Assembly (NCBI RefSeq): GCF_010093535.1
Contig: NW_022985177.1
Span: 166,857-230,856, forward strand
Direction of reading: 5' to 3'
Length of the DNA stretch: 64,000 nucleotides
Origin: Lindgomyces ingoldianus
Lineage: Eukaryota > Ascomycota > Dothideomycetes > Pleosporales > Lindgomycetaceae
A model generated the notes under the pieces. It did no database searches and was not told the origin of the DNA. It was given only the letters and a program-made list of their open reading frames with translations. The translations under genes were made by a program, and so were the position numbers. Below, in pieces: positions 22,569-33,675 of this stretch (positions are counted from its first letter, which is position 1; the number at the start of each line of letters is the position of its first letter).

Positions 22569-23682
22569 GGGAGTGGTGGTTGTGGGTGGCTGGGAATGCT
22601 ACTTAGGCCGGCCCTTAATCAGGAAAAATCGTTCATGGGATGGGGGAGATGTTTTGGCGTGCTTTTCCCCTCTTCTCTCCCTCCTCTGGTGAAGCCTTTG
22701 CATATTTCATTTTTATATCACTATCACTGAGCCTGTTTACATATTTGCATTCTTTTCAAAACTCGAGCTTTTGAGTTTTCGGGGTGTATGATTTAGCACC
22801 TTGAGGTGAAGCTTTACGCACTTGATGTTATTGTTTCTGTTCAGGTGTCGGCGGGAGTTGGTAATATTTCTTGGAGAACTTTCGTCCGTGTTAGTTTGAT
22901 ATGAATGTCAGTATCTGGTATTCTCAATTTGCATGTATGGAGAATCCCTGGGTACCCTTTAGCATATAAAACAGTTATTCTAGGAAACTATTAACTTCGT
23001 GTTACCATGCCCGTAGGTTTCAGTCTCTCCGAGATTGTTTCTATGCTAGACCAACAAAACTTGGAATCATCTTTGGTAGCCCCGGATATCCAGCAGGATA
23101 ACAATTAAATGTCAGCTTCTGCTTAGTTTAAATAATGAATATAGATTTATGGGTACAGCGCAATTACTTAGCATTGAACTAGGAGGCACGAAAACCAAGT
23201 ACTGCTCACCCTCAATTTCACTAGATTCCTTTCCCACAACTCTCTAGTTGGAATGACGGCATAAAGTTCGAGATTATATTCTCTCCATCAATCTTATAGT
23301 GTATCAGTCAAGATGACTCATTTTGCATCATTCAAGCTAGTTGCTCTTTTGGGCTAGTCACAAGGACGAACCGACCATGTTGTATATGTAGAAAGCGTCA
23401 TACAGAGGGGGATTTGTCTCTACGGTATAATACTAGGCAAGCAGAAGGAAGGATAACTTTATTCCTGCCATCTCATCCTCGCCTTCCTTTCTCTCGTCGT
23501 TTACTAAATTGACCACTCTTTTGGGACTTTAGCCCGTCTTCTCTATCAACCGCGACTTCCTTGCTAGGTGCTCCCGGCTCAAACTATTCTGAGAAAATGG
23601 GTCATGCCGTCGAATTTTTAAATACTAATAATCGGGATGGGGAGAAATATTCAGACACGAAAGGATACTGCGGAAGACACTA
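22569..23682. other. Intergenic, no supported gene
   Basis: The first 200 bases are the 3' flank of the DUF7587-like gene. The rest holds no open frame of 60 codons. A short ATG frame at 23311 reads MTHFASFKLVALLG then stops, which looks like the start of a signal peptide, but nothing after it supports a gene. Confidence 0.5.
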
Positions 23683-25453
23683 TGCCCACTTCAACCAGCA
23701 GACTGCTAGACGACGAAGCATCAAGCACTGATAGCACACGTCTTTACTCCGATGCTGCATAAAAAGACCTTGGCTATAGCCAGAGCTCCATCTCCGCACC
23801 ACCCGCGCTGAACCTGGTGAAGGAAGAGAAAGACATCATCAAGATAGATGAGAACGACAAGCATAAAGCTCTAGTTAACAAGCCTCAGGAGCAAGATGAA
23901 ATGGGGTATCCGTCAGGAAGTAAACCCATCTTCATCGTTCTTGCTCTTGTTTTCGCCAGTTCCCTAGCCTCTCTTGACATGGTAAGTCACTCCTGCTGCC
24001 ATTCTTCGGCTTAATCTCAAGTGAGCGAACTAAGTCTGTGTACTAGACAATTGTAGTGACCGCAATTCCTAAAGTAACAGATGAATTCCGCAGCCTTGCT
24101 AACGTTTCGTAGTACGGATCCGTATTCTTCATGATAAACGGAGGCTTCCAGTTCCCCTGGGGTAAAGCATATAAATACTTCCCTTTGAAAACCACACTCC
24201 GAGCCTCTATCTTCGTCTTCGAGCTTGGCTCTCCCATTTGCGGCGTCGCCCTTAATCCAAATTCCTCGTCGTGGGCCGAGTAATTACAGGTCTGGTATAG
24301 CAGGTAGTGTAACGGGCGCCTACACTATCATCGCTTTTGCCGCCGAGCCCAAGGAACAGCCTATGTTCACCGGCTTTGATGGAATGTCTTATGGTATCGC
24401 TGCTGTTCTGGGGCCGCTGATTGGAGGTGTGTTTGCAGATAAAGTATGCTGGTGTTGGTGCTTTTACATCAATCTGTCGGTCAGTGGCATCTAGGCCTTC
24501 ATTATCTTATTCTCCCTCCACACGCATAATGCTGCAAAACCCGTGGTTGGGAGCGGGAGAGAGAAGTTGCTACATATGTATCCAGTCGGCGTCGCGTTGG
24601 TAGTGGGGGCAATCGTATCATACATCCTTGCTCTGCAACGCAGGCCAACCCAAAGCTTGGAACAGCAGCCAGGTCATCGGCCTACTGGCTGGTTTCATGT
24701 CCATATTAATCTCATTTTGCATCTGGGAGGCCTTCCAAGGCGAGTGCGCCATGATCGTCCCACGGGTTTGCAAACATCGTTTGATCAATACAAGTTGTGT
24801 CGACACATGCTTCTTCTCTGAATCCTACTTCCTCGTCATATACTACCTCCCCATCTACTTCCAATCCGTCAGCAGCGCTAGCCCCACGATTTCAGGGGTA
24901 TATAGCCTCCCACTCACCATCACTGTCACCGTTTCAATCACCTATAGGTGAGTGAGGTGGGGAATCGCACTCTAGCTCCCGATTATTGTCCGTCAGGGGA
25001 GTGCGGACGCTAATGACGTCTCGTTTGTAACTGCGATGATATTATGTATGTCACATTTTCCTTCGACCCCAGCCCTCATACCTGCAGCTAGTAAGTTCTC
25101 GGAAGTTTTCATGAACGTAGGGGGCACATGCTCCTCACAGTCGCACAATCCGCCTTCGTGAACAAGCTCCTTTCAACACTCCCCATGACCACTCCGGACG
25201 TCGATCCTACTGCTGTAGTAGTAACATGTGCCACGCAGATCCGTTCTGTATTCTTAGATGATTAGATCACTAGGATTGTAGTGGTGTATATGGTGGTATA
25301 TATGGTGGGCCTCAAGGTGGCGTTGGCGATAGCTGTGGCTATTACGGGAATTGCATTTTTCGTAAGTCTGTTTGGGAGATGGAAGAGGTTGAGTATAGAG
25401 GCGGTTGAGGCCACGAGTGGATGTGCTTGGGAAAGGAGGATTTCTAAATAGAT
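23683..25453 (+). pseudogene. MFS transporter pseudogene (DHA2-type drug:H+ antiporter)
   Basis: Pieces in all three plus frames follow a 14-helix MFS transporter in order: KPIFIVLALVFASSLASLDM, an intron, TIVVTAIPKVTDEF, YGSVFFMINGGFQFPWGKAY, GAYTIIAFAAEPK, the motif-C region GPLIGGVFADK, CFYINLSVSG, MIVPRV, FFSESYFLVIYYLPIYFQSV, QSAFVNKLLSTLPMTTPDVD, and the last helix ending in SLFGRWKRLS. It is broken by a TAA near the N-terminus (23767), a TAG where a Trp is expected before YGSV (24112), frame changes near 24290, 24600 and 25000-25130, and a stop after LSVSGI (24492). Functional relatives export drugs or toxins across the plasma membrane. This copy cannot make a full protein. Confidence 0.85.
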
Positions 25454-26199
25454 TCATTTTGTCAAGACCTGGCGAGAGGAGTTGTCATCTAGCTGCACCT
25501 GCTTGTGACGTTAGAAGGGAGAGCTAGTGGAAGACGTGAATTATAATCTATGTAAGATGTGAACGGTCTGAAACTTATTGTCCAAAGCGAAAAGAGGAAT
25601 AGATTTAGATGGTAATGTATTAACGTCTCATCTTGCTTTGCACGACCACAGGTAAATGATAAACGTGCTGAAGTACATCATACATGTTCCACTCGGACCC
25701 CAACTTCCTGTGTAAGTGGCTATGGTAATTAACTACACTATGCTTAACCAAACCAATACCAACAGAATGTCATCTGCTATGTCAATAATATGGGATGGAA
25801 TCCGAGTTAGGCTTTAGCTCTTGTCAGATCTCTTACAGTGCGCTCACTTCACACCTTTTGAACAACCGAGGAATTCTTCCACGCAGGTATTTTAGCATAG
25901 GTTCGCCTAGAGCTCGATTCTAATCCGCCGGAGAACCCGGGTTGAAGTTCCAGTCCCTCCGGTTTTCTAAGCACATTCACTTTTCAGCAACCCTTGCTTC
26001 GCATAGCCAGACCCAAGACGTTACTGGCACGGTGTTTTTGGAACGGTTCTATGCTTTCGAATGAGGTTGACCGCTAGGGGTTCTGTCGTTGGAGAAGCAT
26101 GTTTTTCTTCGCTTTCTGAGGTTAGATTATCCCGGCATGATAGCTTGCGGGCTGTTCGCTTTATATTGTGCTCTAAACCTTTTTGGTTGTGAGGTGATC
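25454..26199. other. Intergenic, no supported gene
   Basis: The 3' flank of the MFS pseudogene and of the PrpF-family gene on the other strand. No open frame or repeat that I can support. Confidence 0.5.
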
Positions 26200-28257
26200 C
26201 TAAGGACGATTCTCTTGCGGATAGTTGTTCTGGGACGATCCCTCCGGGAATGATTCTTCTAGGGCCGGCTCGTGTCTGGTCTTCTGGCGTGAGAGCTCGA
26301 GAGCTGTTCTTTTTGTGTTTCGGTCTAAGTGTCTTTTGTTGTGAGGGGATATTTCTAGAGACGGATCATGTCTGATCTTCTGGCGGGACAGCCTGGATGC
26401 CGTGTGCTCTACGTTTCGGTCTAAGCGCCCTGTGTAATGAAGATATGATCTTGGCATTCCCGGAGGCCCTAAAGATTTTCGGCGCAGGTTAGTCATTACA
26501 GTATCACCTGATCCATCAAACGAATGGAGCGGAGTTGCAGAAGCGATAATCTGCAACGCTGAATTAAGCTGCGATTGTGCATTGTTCAGTTTGAATATAA
26601 GAAGGCGATTGCGCCGAAGGTCTTCGAGGGTGGCAGGAGGGGTAACGGTGGGAGAAGTAGATGACTGATCCTGGGACTTCAATTCTTCTTCTGAGGAGCT
26701 GTCTGCCTTGGTCGACACAGGTTCCGCTGGTGAGCTCTCCAATAATGCCGAAGAGTCCTCGCCGCGGGACTCTAAGATGAATGCAAGTCCTAATGAATGT
26801 GCTTGTGGCGTTCGTTCCTCTTTTGCACCAGCAATGCCGTCGTCATTCCAAAACACGGTTCCTTCGAAAAGGCGTCGTGCAGTGCGGTAAACAGTCGCTG
26901 ATTGAGGTTCTAACTGATTATGGTGTGCCATGGTGGCGTTGACCTGGATTCTTCCACTTGCATGCCCAATCGTGATCATTCCATTTTCAACAAGGTCTGG
27001 TGATAGCAGCTGCTCGACAATGGTGCCAGGTACCCTTGCTGCAATGGCCGTGGTGAGAGCAGCAGTCAGGGGTATAGCCCGATGGGGTTGTGCGTCAGAT
27101 ATGAAGCGGACAACCAGATCCACCGCGGAACTCTTGACGGTCGCGCCGGAGAGAACTTCGTGGGTTGAAGACATAGAAACAATGCCAATCTTGGGTATCG
27201 TCCGCGGAACCTCATCTTCAGTCTTTGCCAGTCCCATAGCTACTGCCCCGGCTCTTCTAATTTTCTCTAGCAGCTCAAGCTTCTCCGATAGACTGTTGAG
27301 ATCATTCGGAAGGATAGTTCCGTCGATTCCAACGTCATCAGCCCGCACGAATATTACTGGATTGGCACCATCTAAGCAGGTAGCTCTGAAACCCGCGACG
27401 ATGTCTACCGTCTTACATGTGGGCAGCAGCTTTCCGGTCTTGGACCCAAAAGGCTTCCAGAATTCAAGCTGTATCTTTGCCCCGGTGCCAGTCACACCAT
27501 CAATGGCACAGTTGCCTTGAACAGCAGCTTGTCCGCCGACAACATCAAATGTAGATTGGAAGGATTTCATTGTGTTTGTGTTCCGTATAGTGACAGCCAC
27601 GGGTCCATCCCCCTTTTCATAAATACTCGCAGGTAGGAGTCGCGAGTTATATGCGTATGGCCCAATCGCACTGCTCATGTTGCCGCAGTTACCGGCTACA
27701 TCAACCTCGTCGTCCTTGACACCTAGGCCAACAAAGGTGTAGTCTATATAATGCTTCTTGTGGCGTTCGACGAGGCAGATTTTGGAGAGAGATGAGATAC
27801 CGGCCCCCATGCCATCGAGCTGTCGACCGTAGGGGTCGGGCGAGCCCATGAGCTGGCGAAATATAGCGGGCCATTTTGATCGATCCAAAGGGAGATGCTG
27901 AGGCTGAATGATGAGAGCGCGAGAGGTGCCACCGCGGTAGTAGGCAGCTGTTATGGGTCTCTGTAGTGACCGCCGAGGGGCAGGCGCTGGTGAAGTCTGG
28001 GAAGGAATATTCGCGGCATCGGAAGGTGCATCTTGGGAAGTGAGTAGTCGCGACTGGTGGCCATTTGGGGAACAACTCGAGCGAATATAGCCAATTATAG
28101 GTTGAATGCGCGATCTTGTGAGTACTGGTCTCATAACGCACCCCGAATTCACCTCCAGCAGATGTTGTGCATGGCGAGATGAGCTTGAGGGCTGAACTCG
28201 GAACCGAAGCCGAGGGCTTCCACTTGCATCACTCGGCCCGCACGGACATCCACTCAT
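26200..28257 (-). CDS. PrpF-family isomerase (DUF453) with C-terminal extension
   Basis: A single exon. The first ATG (28257) gives 685 residues; an internal ATG at 28134 (MRPVLTRSRIQPIIGYIRSS, an Arg-rich helix) gives 644 and would suit a mitochondrial targeting peptide. The PrpF domain runs from about 97 to 480 of the long form: ITAAYYRGGTSRALI, DGMGAGISSLSKICLV, VAGNCGNMSSAIGPYAY, then GTGAKIQLEF and ITIGHASGRIQVNA. Bacterial members isomerise 2-methylaconitate or oxalomesaconate with a two-lobed diaminopimelate-epimerase-like fold; the fungal substrate is not known. After the domain there are about 200 extra residues: a Ser/Glu-rich linker, a short helix, and near the end two copies of an about 32-residue unit (LDRN...LSRQK.RH.P.LE). 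The gene diverges from MGE1 only 59 bp away. Confidence 0.88.
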   Translation of the reverse strand: MSGCPCGPSDASGSPRLRFRVQPSSSSRHAQHLLEVNSGCVMRPVLTRSRIQPIIGYIRSSCSPNGHQSRLLTSQDAPSDAANIPSQTSPAPAPRRSLQRPITAAYYRGGTSRALIIQPQHLPLDRSKWPAIFRQLMGSPDPYGRQLDGMGAGISSLSKICLVERHKKHYIDYTFVGLGVKDDEVDVAGNCGNMSSAIGPYAYNSRLLPASIYEKGDGPVAVTIRNTNTMKSFQSTFDVVGGQAAVQGNCAIDGVTGTGAKIQLEFWKPFGSKTGKLLPTCKTVDIVAGFRATCLDGANPVIFVRADDVGIDGTILPNDLNSLSEKLELLEKIRRAGAVAMGLAKTEDEVPRTIPKIGIVSMSSTHEVLSGATVKSSAVDLVVRFISDAQPHRAIPLTAALTTAIAARVPGTIVEQLLSPDLVENGMITIGHASGRIQVNATMAHHNQLEPQSATVYRTARRLFEGTVFWNDDGIAGAKEERTPQAHSLGLAFILESRGEDSSALLESSPAEPVSTKADSSSEEELKSQDQSSTSPTVTPPATLEDLRRNRLLIFKLNNAQSQLNSALQIIASATPLHSFDGSGDTVMTNLRRKSLGPPGMPRSYLHYTGRLDRNVEHTASRLSRQKIRHDPSLEISPHNKRHLDRNTKRTALELSRQKTRHEPALEESFPEGSSQNNYPQENRP

Positions 28258-28316
28258 CCTCCGAAATTTTCTGAGCCGCCAACCTCAACACCACCACATC
28301 TCTCCTCGAATCGACT

Positions 28317-29193
28317 ATGCTTCAAAGGAACCTGTTTCAAGCATCCCAGCGAGCAGTGCGCTCCCCATTGCGAACCCGATCCCCATTCGTTCCTATTAGT
28401 CAGCGGTTGCACATCACACGAGCGCCTTCCTCGACGAGATGGTACACTGAGCCCGCGGCGAAGGAGGGCAGTGGCGCCCCAGAGACCAAGCCCGATGAGC
28501 AATCATCTGAGACAGCTCAGTTAAAGGAGCAAGCGGAAAAGAAGGATGCGGAAATTATCGACTTGAAGGTTAGCATATTCTTTCATCTGACTTCTTAAAC
28601 AGTGTTGCCTGAGCTTGGCTCAAGATCTATAGCCGTTGCAATGCTCTTCTCACACAATCATATAGATATAGTCCATCATATCAAAACTCAATTACTCACT
28701 CGTCCCAGGACAAATACCTCCGCAGCGTCGCAGATTTCCGCAACCTTCAAGAGCGCACAAAACGTGAAGTCCAAGCCGCCAAAGACTTCGCCCTCCAACG
28801 CTTCGCCCGTGATCTCGTGGAATCTGTCGACAATCTCGATCGCGCCCTCACCACCGTCCCAAAAGACAAACTTTCTCCCGAAAACTCCGATCTTGTGACC
28901 CTCCATGATGGGTTAAGAATGACGGAGAACATCCTCATGCAGACGCTGAAGAAACATGGATTGGAGAGGTTTGATCCATCGGTAGAGGGCATGAAGTTCG
29001 ATCCGAATATCCACGAGGCCGTGTTCCAGACGCCGCAGCCGGATAAGGAGGATGGCACTGTTTTCCATACACAGCAGAAAGGGTTTATGCTTAACGGACG
29101 GGTTCTTAGAGTTAGTATCCTGCCAAAACTCACATCTTGCATCCCACTGACATCCTTTAGGCTGCTAAAGTCGGCGTAGTCAAGAACTCATAA
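28317..29193 (+). CDS. MGE1: Mitochondrial GrpE, nucleotide exchange factor Mge1
   Basis: Three exons (28317-28568, 28709-29110, 29161-29193) give 228 residues. Residues 1 to about 45 are rich in Arg and Ser (MLQRNLFQASQRAVRS) as in a mitochondrial presequence. A coiled coil follows from about 60 (ETAQLKEQAEKKDAEI), then the GrpE core: DKYLRSVADFRNLQERTKRE, ARDLVESVDNLDRAL, and the signature FDPNIHEAVFQTPQPDKEDG with the end GFMLNGRVLRAAKVGVVKNS. It releases ADP from mitochondrial Hsp70 (Ssc1) during protein import and folding. The third exon adds only ten residues, and the C-terminal family motif is complete only with it. Confidence 0.96.
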
Positions 29194-29845
29194 AAGCGCC
29201 GCGCATTTTGACGATTTCCTTGAATATTGTATCACTATGAGTATTTGGTACGGCTCAATGGGCCTGGTGTTTTTAGCATTTCAGCTGGCATGTGTAAATA
29301 TATCCCCTCTCTCGCACTTTCGAAATTTTTTTTTAGCGAATGTCTGACTAGGCGATCACCATTTTGTATACTACTAGAATACCTGTTACGAAGAGCCATG
29401 GTCATGGAGACAGACTCAGATTATTAGCATGTTAAGCATTCATGGAATGGTAATGTTCTAATCCTGCTCAATCCTACAAAGGCTTTTGGATGATTCTAGC
29501 CTCCCCGAACCTAGTAGTCTATCATATCCATGAGCGAGTGCCAATGTAGTGAGAGCCTTGGGAAAAGAGCCTTCCAATGGACAAACACTCTCCCAAGCCG
29601 AGAGATCCTGGTGCAACGCCAAAGCCTTTTTGAACTCCAGGCCATGCAATACAAATACAGGAGCATTTTTCAATGAACTTAGGGTAAGCCGGAGAAGCGG
29701 AAAGCCAGAAAGGGGCTTTTTGAGCGTGTTATGTCGATATTATCTCAGCTGCTGCGGGTAGCTTTGGTAACGGGAGAGCTTCTCATGGGATCTATGGGAG
29801 TGAGGATCAGTAGATGGAGATCTGTGGATGATGATCGCGTCAAGA
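29194..29845. other. Intergenic between convergent genes
   Basis: The 3' flanks of MGE1 (+) and RPB3 (-). It contains a short T-rich tract near 29326-29335; I see no gene. Confidence 0.55.
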
Positions 29846-30954
29846 TCACCACTGATTCCCGTTCCCGGCACCACCATATGGCGTCGCACCGTACGGAGTA
29901 GCACCGCCTGTCCCACCCCAAACGCTGGCATTGCCATATGGAGTAGTATATCCTGGATCTTGTCCACCGAAGCCCGCACCATTCATCTGCGGACTCTGTG
30001 CACCGAAACCGTCAACACCATCGCCTTGGTCGCCACCTGTTAAGCTGCTAATGACTTCGGCGAGTTTCCGCTGCAGCGTTGTGATGCCTTGAAGAACGAT
30101 CTGATCTGGGTCAAGGCCGCCGACGGTTTCCACATCGTAGAAGAAGCGCGTGGGGACGGCGTTGTAATCAAATTGCTCGTCTTCTTGGGGTCCGCCGTCA
30201 ATGTTAGCGTTCTCTTCGTCAACAGGCCTGGAAGTTCATGTTAACACCACATTAAACCCCTAAGATTTCCATGAGATGTCTTACCACTCCTTCTTTGCAT
30301 CCTCCTCGAACCAGTAGTCCAGATGCCTCAACTTGTTGTTTGGATCGTACTCGAACCCAATCGCAGCACTGGGCGCCCACTTTGCGTGTTCTTTCGCAAT
30401 ACCCTTCTTCGCAATACAGCGCATATGGATAGTCTGGCCCTTCCTCAACTTCACAATTGTGCTGCCCTGGCCCTCTGGATCCATGATTACAGGATTGCCG
30501 ACCGTCTCATTTGGCCTGCCCGCCGAAACTACCAGATCTCGTGCGCAGACTTTCATTACCCCGTCCGTGGTGCACTTCGCGTTCAGCGTCAACGTCACCG
30601 AACACTGATCGCAGTATCCCTCACACTCACAATCCCTCGAGTATATGATATCATCTAGGCCCTTAGCGGAAAGAGGGATGAGGCCGAGGCGGTGGCAGAC
30701 GAACTCGTCAGCAAGTGAAGAGGTGTTGTCGAGCACTTCAACGACATCGATAGCAATAGTAGGGATCTCGGCCAGCATGACCCGTCGCAGCGAGTTTGCC
30801 GTCTCGAGGTTGAAATTCTGGATTAGGAATTTCGCGCGCGTATTGTCAGCCTACAGCTGTGTTAGTATTCCGTGCGACAGACTGGGGAATCGTGAGGCCT
30901 TACATGGAGGAAGCGCACGTTGATTGCGCCGCCTTCGACATCGTAGGGATCCAT
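29846..30954 (-). CDS. RPB3: RNA polymerase II subunit Rpb3
   Basis: Three exons (30954-30904, 30850-30285, 30227-29846) give 332 residues. The start MDPYDVEGGAINVRFLH and then ADNTRAKFLIQNFNLETANS and RRVMLAEIPTIAIDVVEV belong to the alpha-like dimerisation domain. The zinc site CECEGYCDQC is present with four cysteines. The insert domain ends YDPNNKLRHLDYWFEEDAKK, and the return to the dimerisation domain is PTRFFYDVETVGGLDPDQIV. Rpb3 pairs with Rpb11 to nucleate Pol II. The C-terminal 60 residues are a Gly/Asn-rich tail with three TPYG tetrapeptides. Confidence 0.97.
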
Positions 30955-32822
30955 GTTGTCGCTGTTGCCCGCTGAAGCGCAAGGCGGATTGTTTTGACAG
31001 GAAACGAGATTGCGGCGCAGTGGCGGGCGAGGCGTCGAGCTGACAACGGCGCTGGTTACGGGCGTTGTGGATCAGGAGGATGGGTTTAAGTGGGGTTGGG
31101 GATTTATTTGATCTCGGTGAAGGCGAGCCTTGAGGCTAAACACGGCGTTGCGCCACAAAAAGGGTTGCTTAATAACAAACCGCGCCACAGGTGCAACGCC
31201 ACACCTCCTTTCACTACACGAAGCTACGTGATAAGGAGTTAAGCGGTGAGCGTATTCGCGCTTGCTTGGAGAGTCACTGATACTCCTCGAGCTGAGGTTG
31301 GCATGGTTTATCTTCAATCGCTCTCCTTCGGTCATATGGAAAGTCTTTTGATACTTCAACTCTAAGCGAGGAATATTTCAAAGACGTAGTAGTGTGTGTT
31401 GCTTGAAGCACTCATTGACATGACATACCAATGTGCTTTGATGAATTCTGATAGAGGAGCAGATCTGCATGCTCAGAAACTTCCATACTTCTCGCCCTTC
31501 TATATTCATCATACAATCTTACCAACACCCTCTTGGAATTCCTGTATCAAATACCGACGACACTGAAACTCGTCCAAGAGCCACATGATCAGGATGAAAG
31601 ACGAAATAATTTCAGATGGCAAGCTTTGCCGTGTCGTCTAGGACAGGTCGGCGATCACACAAACCCCGCACATGCTCATCGAATCGTATCTGATGTAAAT
31701 GCAATCCAAAACGGGGGTCAAACGGTTCCTGAGGGAGATTGACGATTAGCCTTATGACTTCACATTTGAGTAGTACAAGCTTTTGTCAGATCTACAGGGG
31801 AATTGTCCTAACTGCCGCATCTAGAATCTAGTGCGACATGTTCTGCATTTTGTCAGGATAGAAGCGTGGATTAATGGAAATACTGCAGCGCCTCGGACAT
31901 CATCAATATTGTAAGTTGGGAAATTACGAAGGTAGAATTTGGTCGACAAAGCTTAGGAGACTTCTGTGCTTACAATGCACTGTGCGCACCCTAAACATAT
32001 GCAAAGAGAGGAATAAGAGTGAGAGGAAATTAGGCGACACAGAAACCAGGGTGGAACGACAAGATCGGCCTTGCAGTGCGATATGGGTTGAACCGGTAGC
32101 TCAGAGAAGTGGGACAATATTCAACATCCTAAGGGGTAAGCCTAGACGTTAAGCCACCGTGGCCTTGACACATCCTAAAGGGGCAATATGCACAAGTAGG
32201 AAGCCCGAGTTTCCTCACCCGAGCGCACGACAAATGACCATTTCGAGGCTGAGTTCAGTATGACAGATGGCTACCAGACTAGGTGGCGGACCAAGACCCA
32301 AGTCCGCTGCGGAGAGGCAGTCCTTGAGTTTCTCGCCGCGCGTTCTGCCGAGCCCCGTGGATAAGATTTTTGTTGAAGGTCACGATCCGGGGCAGTGCAG
32401 TGAAAGGCCAGAAGGCACGAGAAAAGGGGAGAAGAAGGCGAAGGAAGTCAGGTTACTAGAGCAGATCCTTGGTTGAAAGGGGTTTCTGAAAGAAATGGAC
32501 AAGACAACTGCAGCAGTTGGAAGCCAATTATAAGACTTTACAACAAAGATCAAACGACAAGATGCAGTGAATGTCGAAGTTCAAGGTTCGAGATGCAAAG
32601 GCCTCGGCAGCAGGGATTGGTACGCAAAGCGCTGGCTTAGCTTGGCATTTGCTCCGCCACGATTGCTGGTTGCGGAAAGCCATGTCCCGCGGCCTTGACC
32701 GTATCAGCATACATAAAAGTAAATGTCCCCTCCACCACTCCCTCAACAACTCCCACAACAGCAGAACTACAACTCCGCACTGCTACACAGCATCTTGTAG
32801 CACGTTTGCATGACCCACCAAA
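30955..32822. other. Intergenic, no supported gene
   Basis: About 1.9 kb between divergent RPB3 and the calcipressin gene. Short frames exist (for example a 69-codon ATG frame at 32267-32476, MATRLGGGPRPKSAAE), but none resembles a family or sits in a convincing exon arrangement. The 100 bases before 32823 are CA-rich and look like a 5' leader. Confidence 0.5.
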
Positions 32823-33675
32823 ATGTCTGCAGAAATACCATCTCCATCTCGCTCGCGAGCATCTTCTCGTAATAAATCGCCACTGTCACTAGACCTCTCC
32901 GACCTGCCACCGCTCGTGCAGCCCTCACCACCCTCGAACACTCTCATAATCACAGTATGTATCTCCTACCACTACTATCTATGCCTAGCTAATGTATGTC
33001 TAGAATCTCCAAGAAGCGGAAATATTCAAGCCGTCGAACCTTATTCAGATTCGCGAACTCATCAGCCAACATTGCGCAGTCCATACATGGGCGCCTCTCA
33101 AATCCTTCCGTCGAATCGTCGTGTCCTTCTTTGATGTAGACTCAGCAGTTCAAATCCGCAAAAACCTTGACGGTGAATTTCTCATGGGTTGTCGGATCAG
33201 GATATACTTCGGGTTAAACACGCCTCTAAACCCCAGTGATCAACACTTGCCACTACCAAAGTCCGACAAGCTGTTCTTCATTTCACCGCCACCCTCACCA
33301 CCTATGGGCTGGGAAATGCATAACGAGGAGGCTCCAAACACAATTGTCCATGCCGAGGATCTTGCTGCTGCGCTCGCGCGCCTACACGCAGACCATTACG
33401 ACTGTCCCTTACCCCCAACGGAGGAAGGAAATCCGGAAAGGAGCCCGATAGTTCAGAGACGACGGACCGGCAGCTCTACCTTAGTCTACCATCCAGACGA
33501 TCATGGCGACAGCCCCGATCTCCCAGCTATCTCAGTTGAAGACACTACCGAGAGCCCTCTGCCTATGACTCCGACAGCGGACGCCATGGAGGGCATCGAG
33601 GGGCCCATATCGCAGCAAAAGGCACAGGGGAAGGGAGTCTCGACGGCGCGGCCACCTGTCGAGTTCATGACATGA
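32823..33675 (+). CDS. RCN1: Calcipressin (RCAN), calcineurin regulator
   Basis: Two exons (32823-32954 and 33004-33675, 49-nt intron) give 267 residues. After a Ser/Pro-rich start, NTLIITNLQEAEIF opens an RRM-like fold; the calcipressin signature KLFFISPPPSPPMGWE lies at about residues 133-148, followed by a predicted acidic and Ser/Pro-rich tail with phosphorylatable SP and TP sites (ESPLPMTPTAD). The family binds and modulates the Ca2+/calmodulin-dependent phosphatase calcineurin, and the SPP motif is the site of GSK3/MAPK control in relatives. In fungi the gene is often induced through calcineurin and Crz1; I did not find a convincing Crz1 site. Confidence 0.95.

Noticed and set aside
23311..23355. 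Short frame MTHFASFKLVALLG as the start of a secreted peptide gene
   Set aside because: It stops after 14 codons and no intron or following exon is visible.
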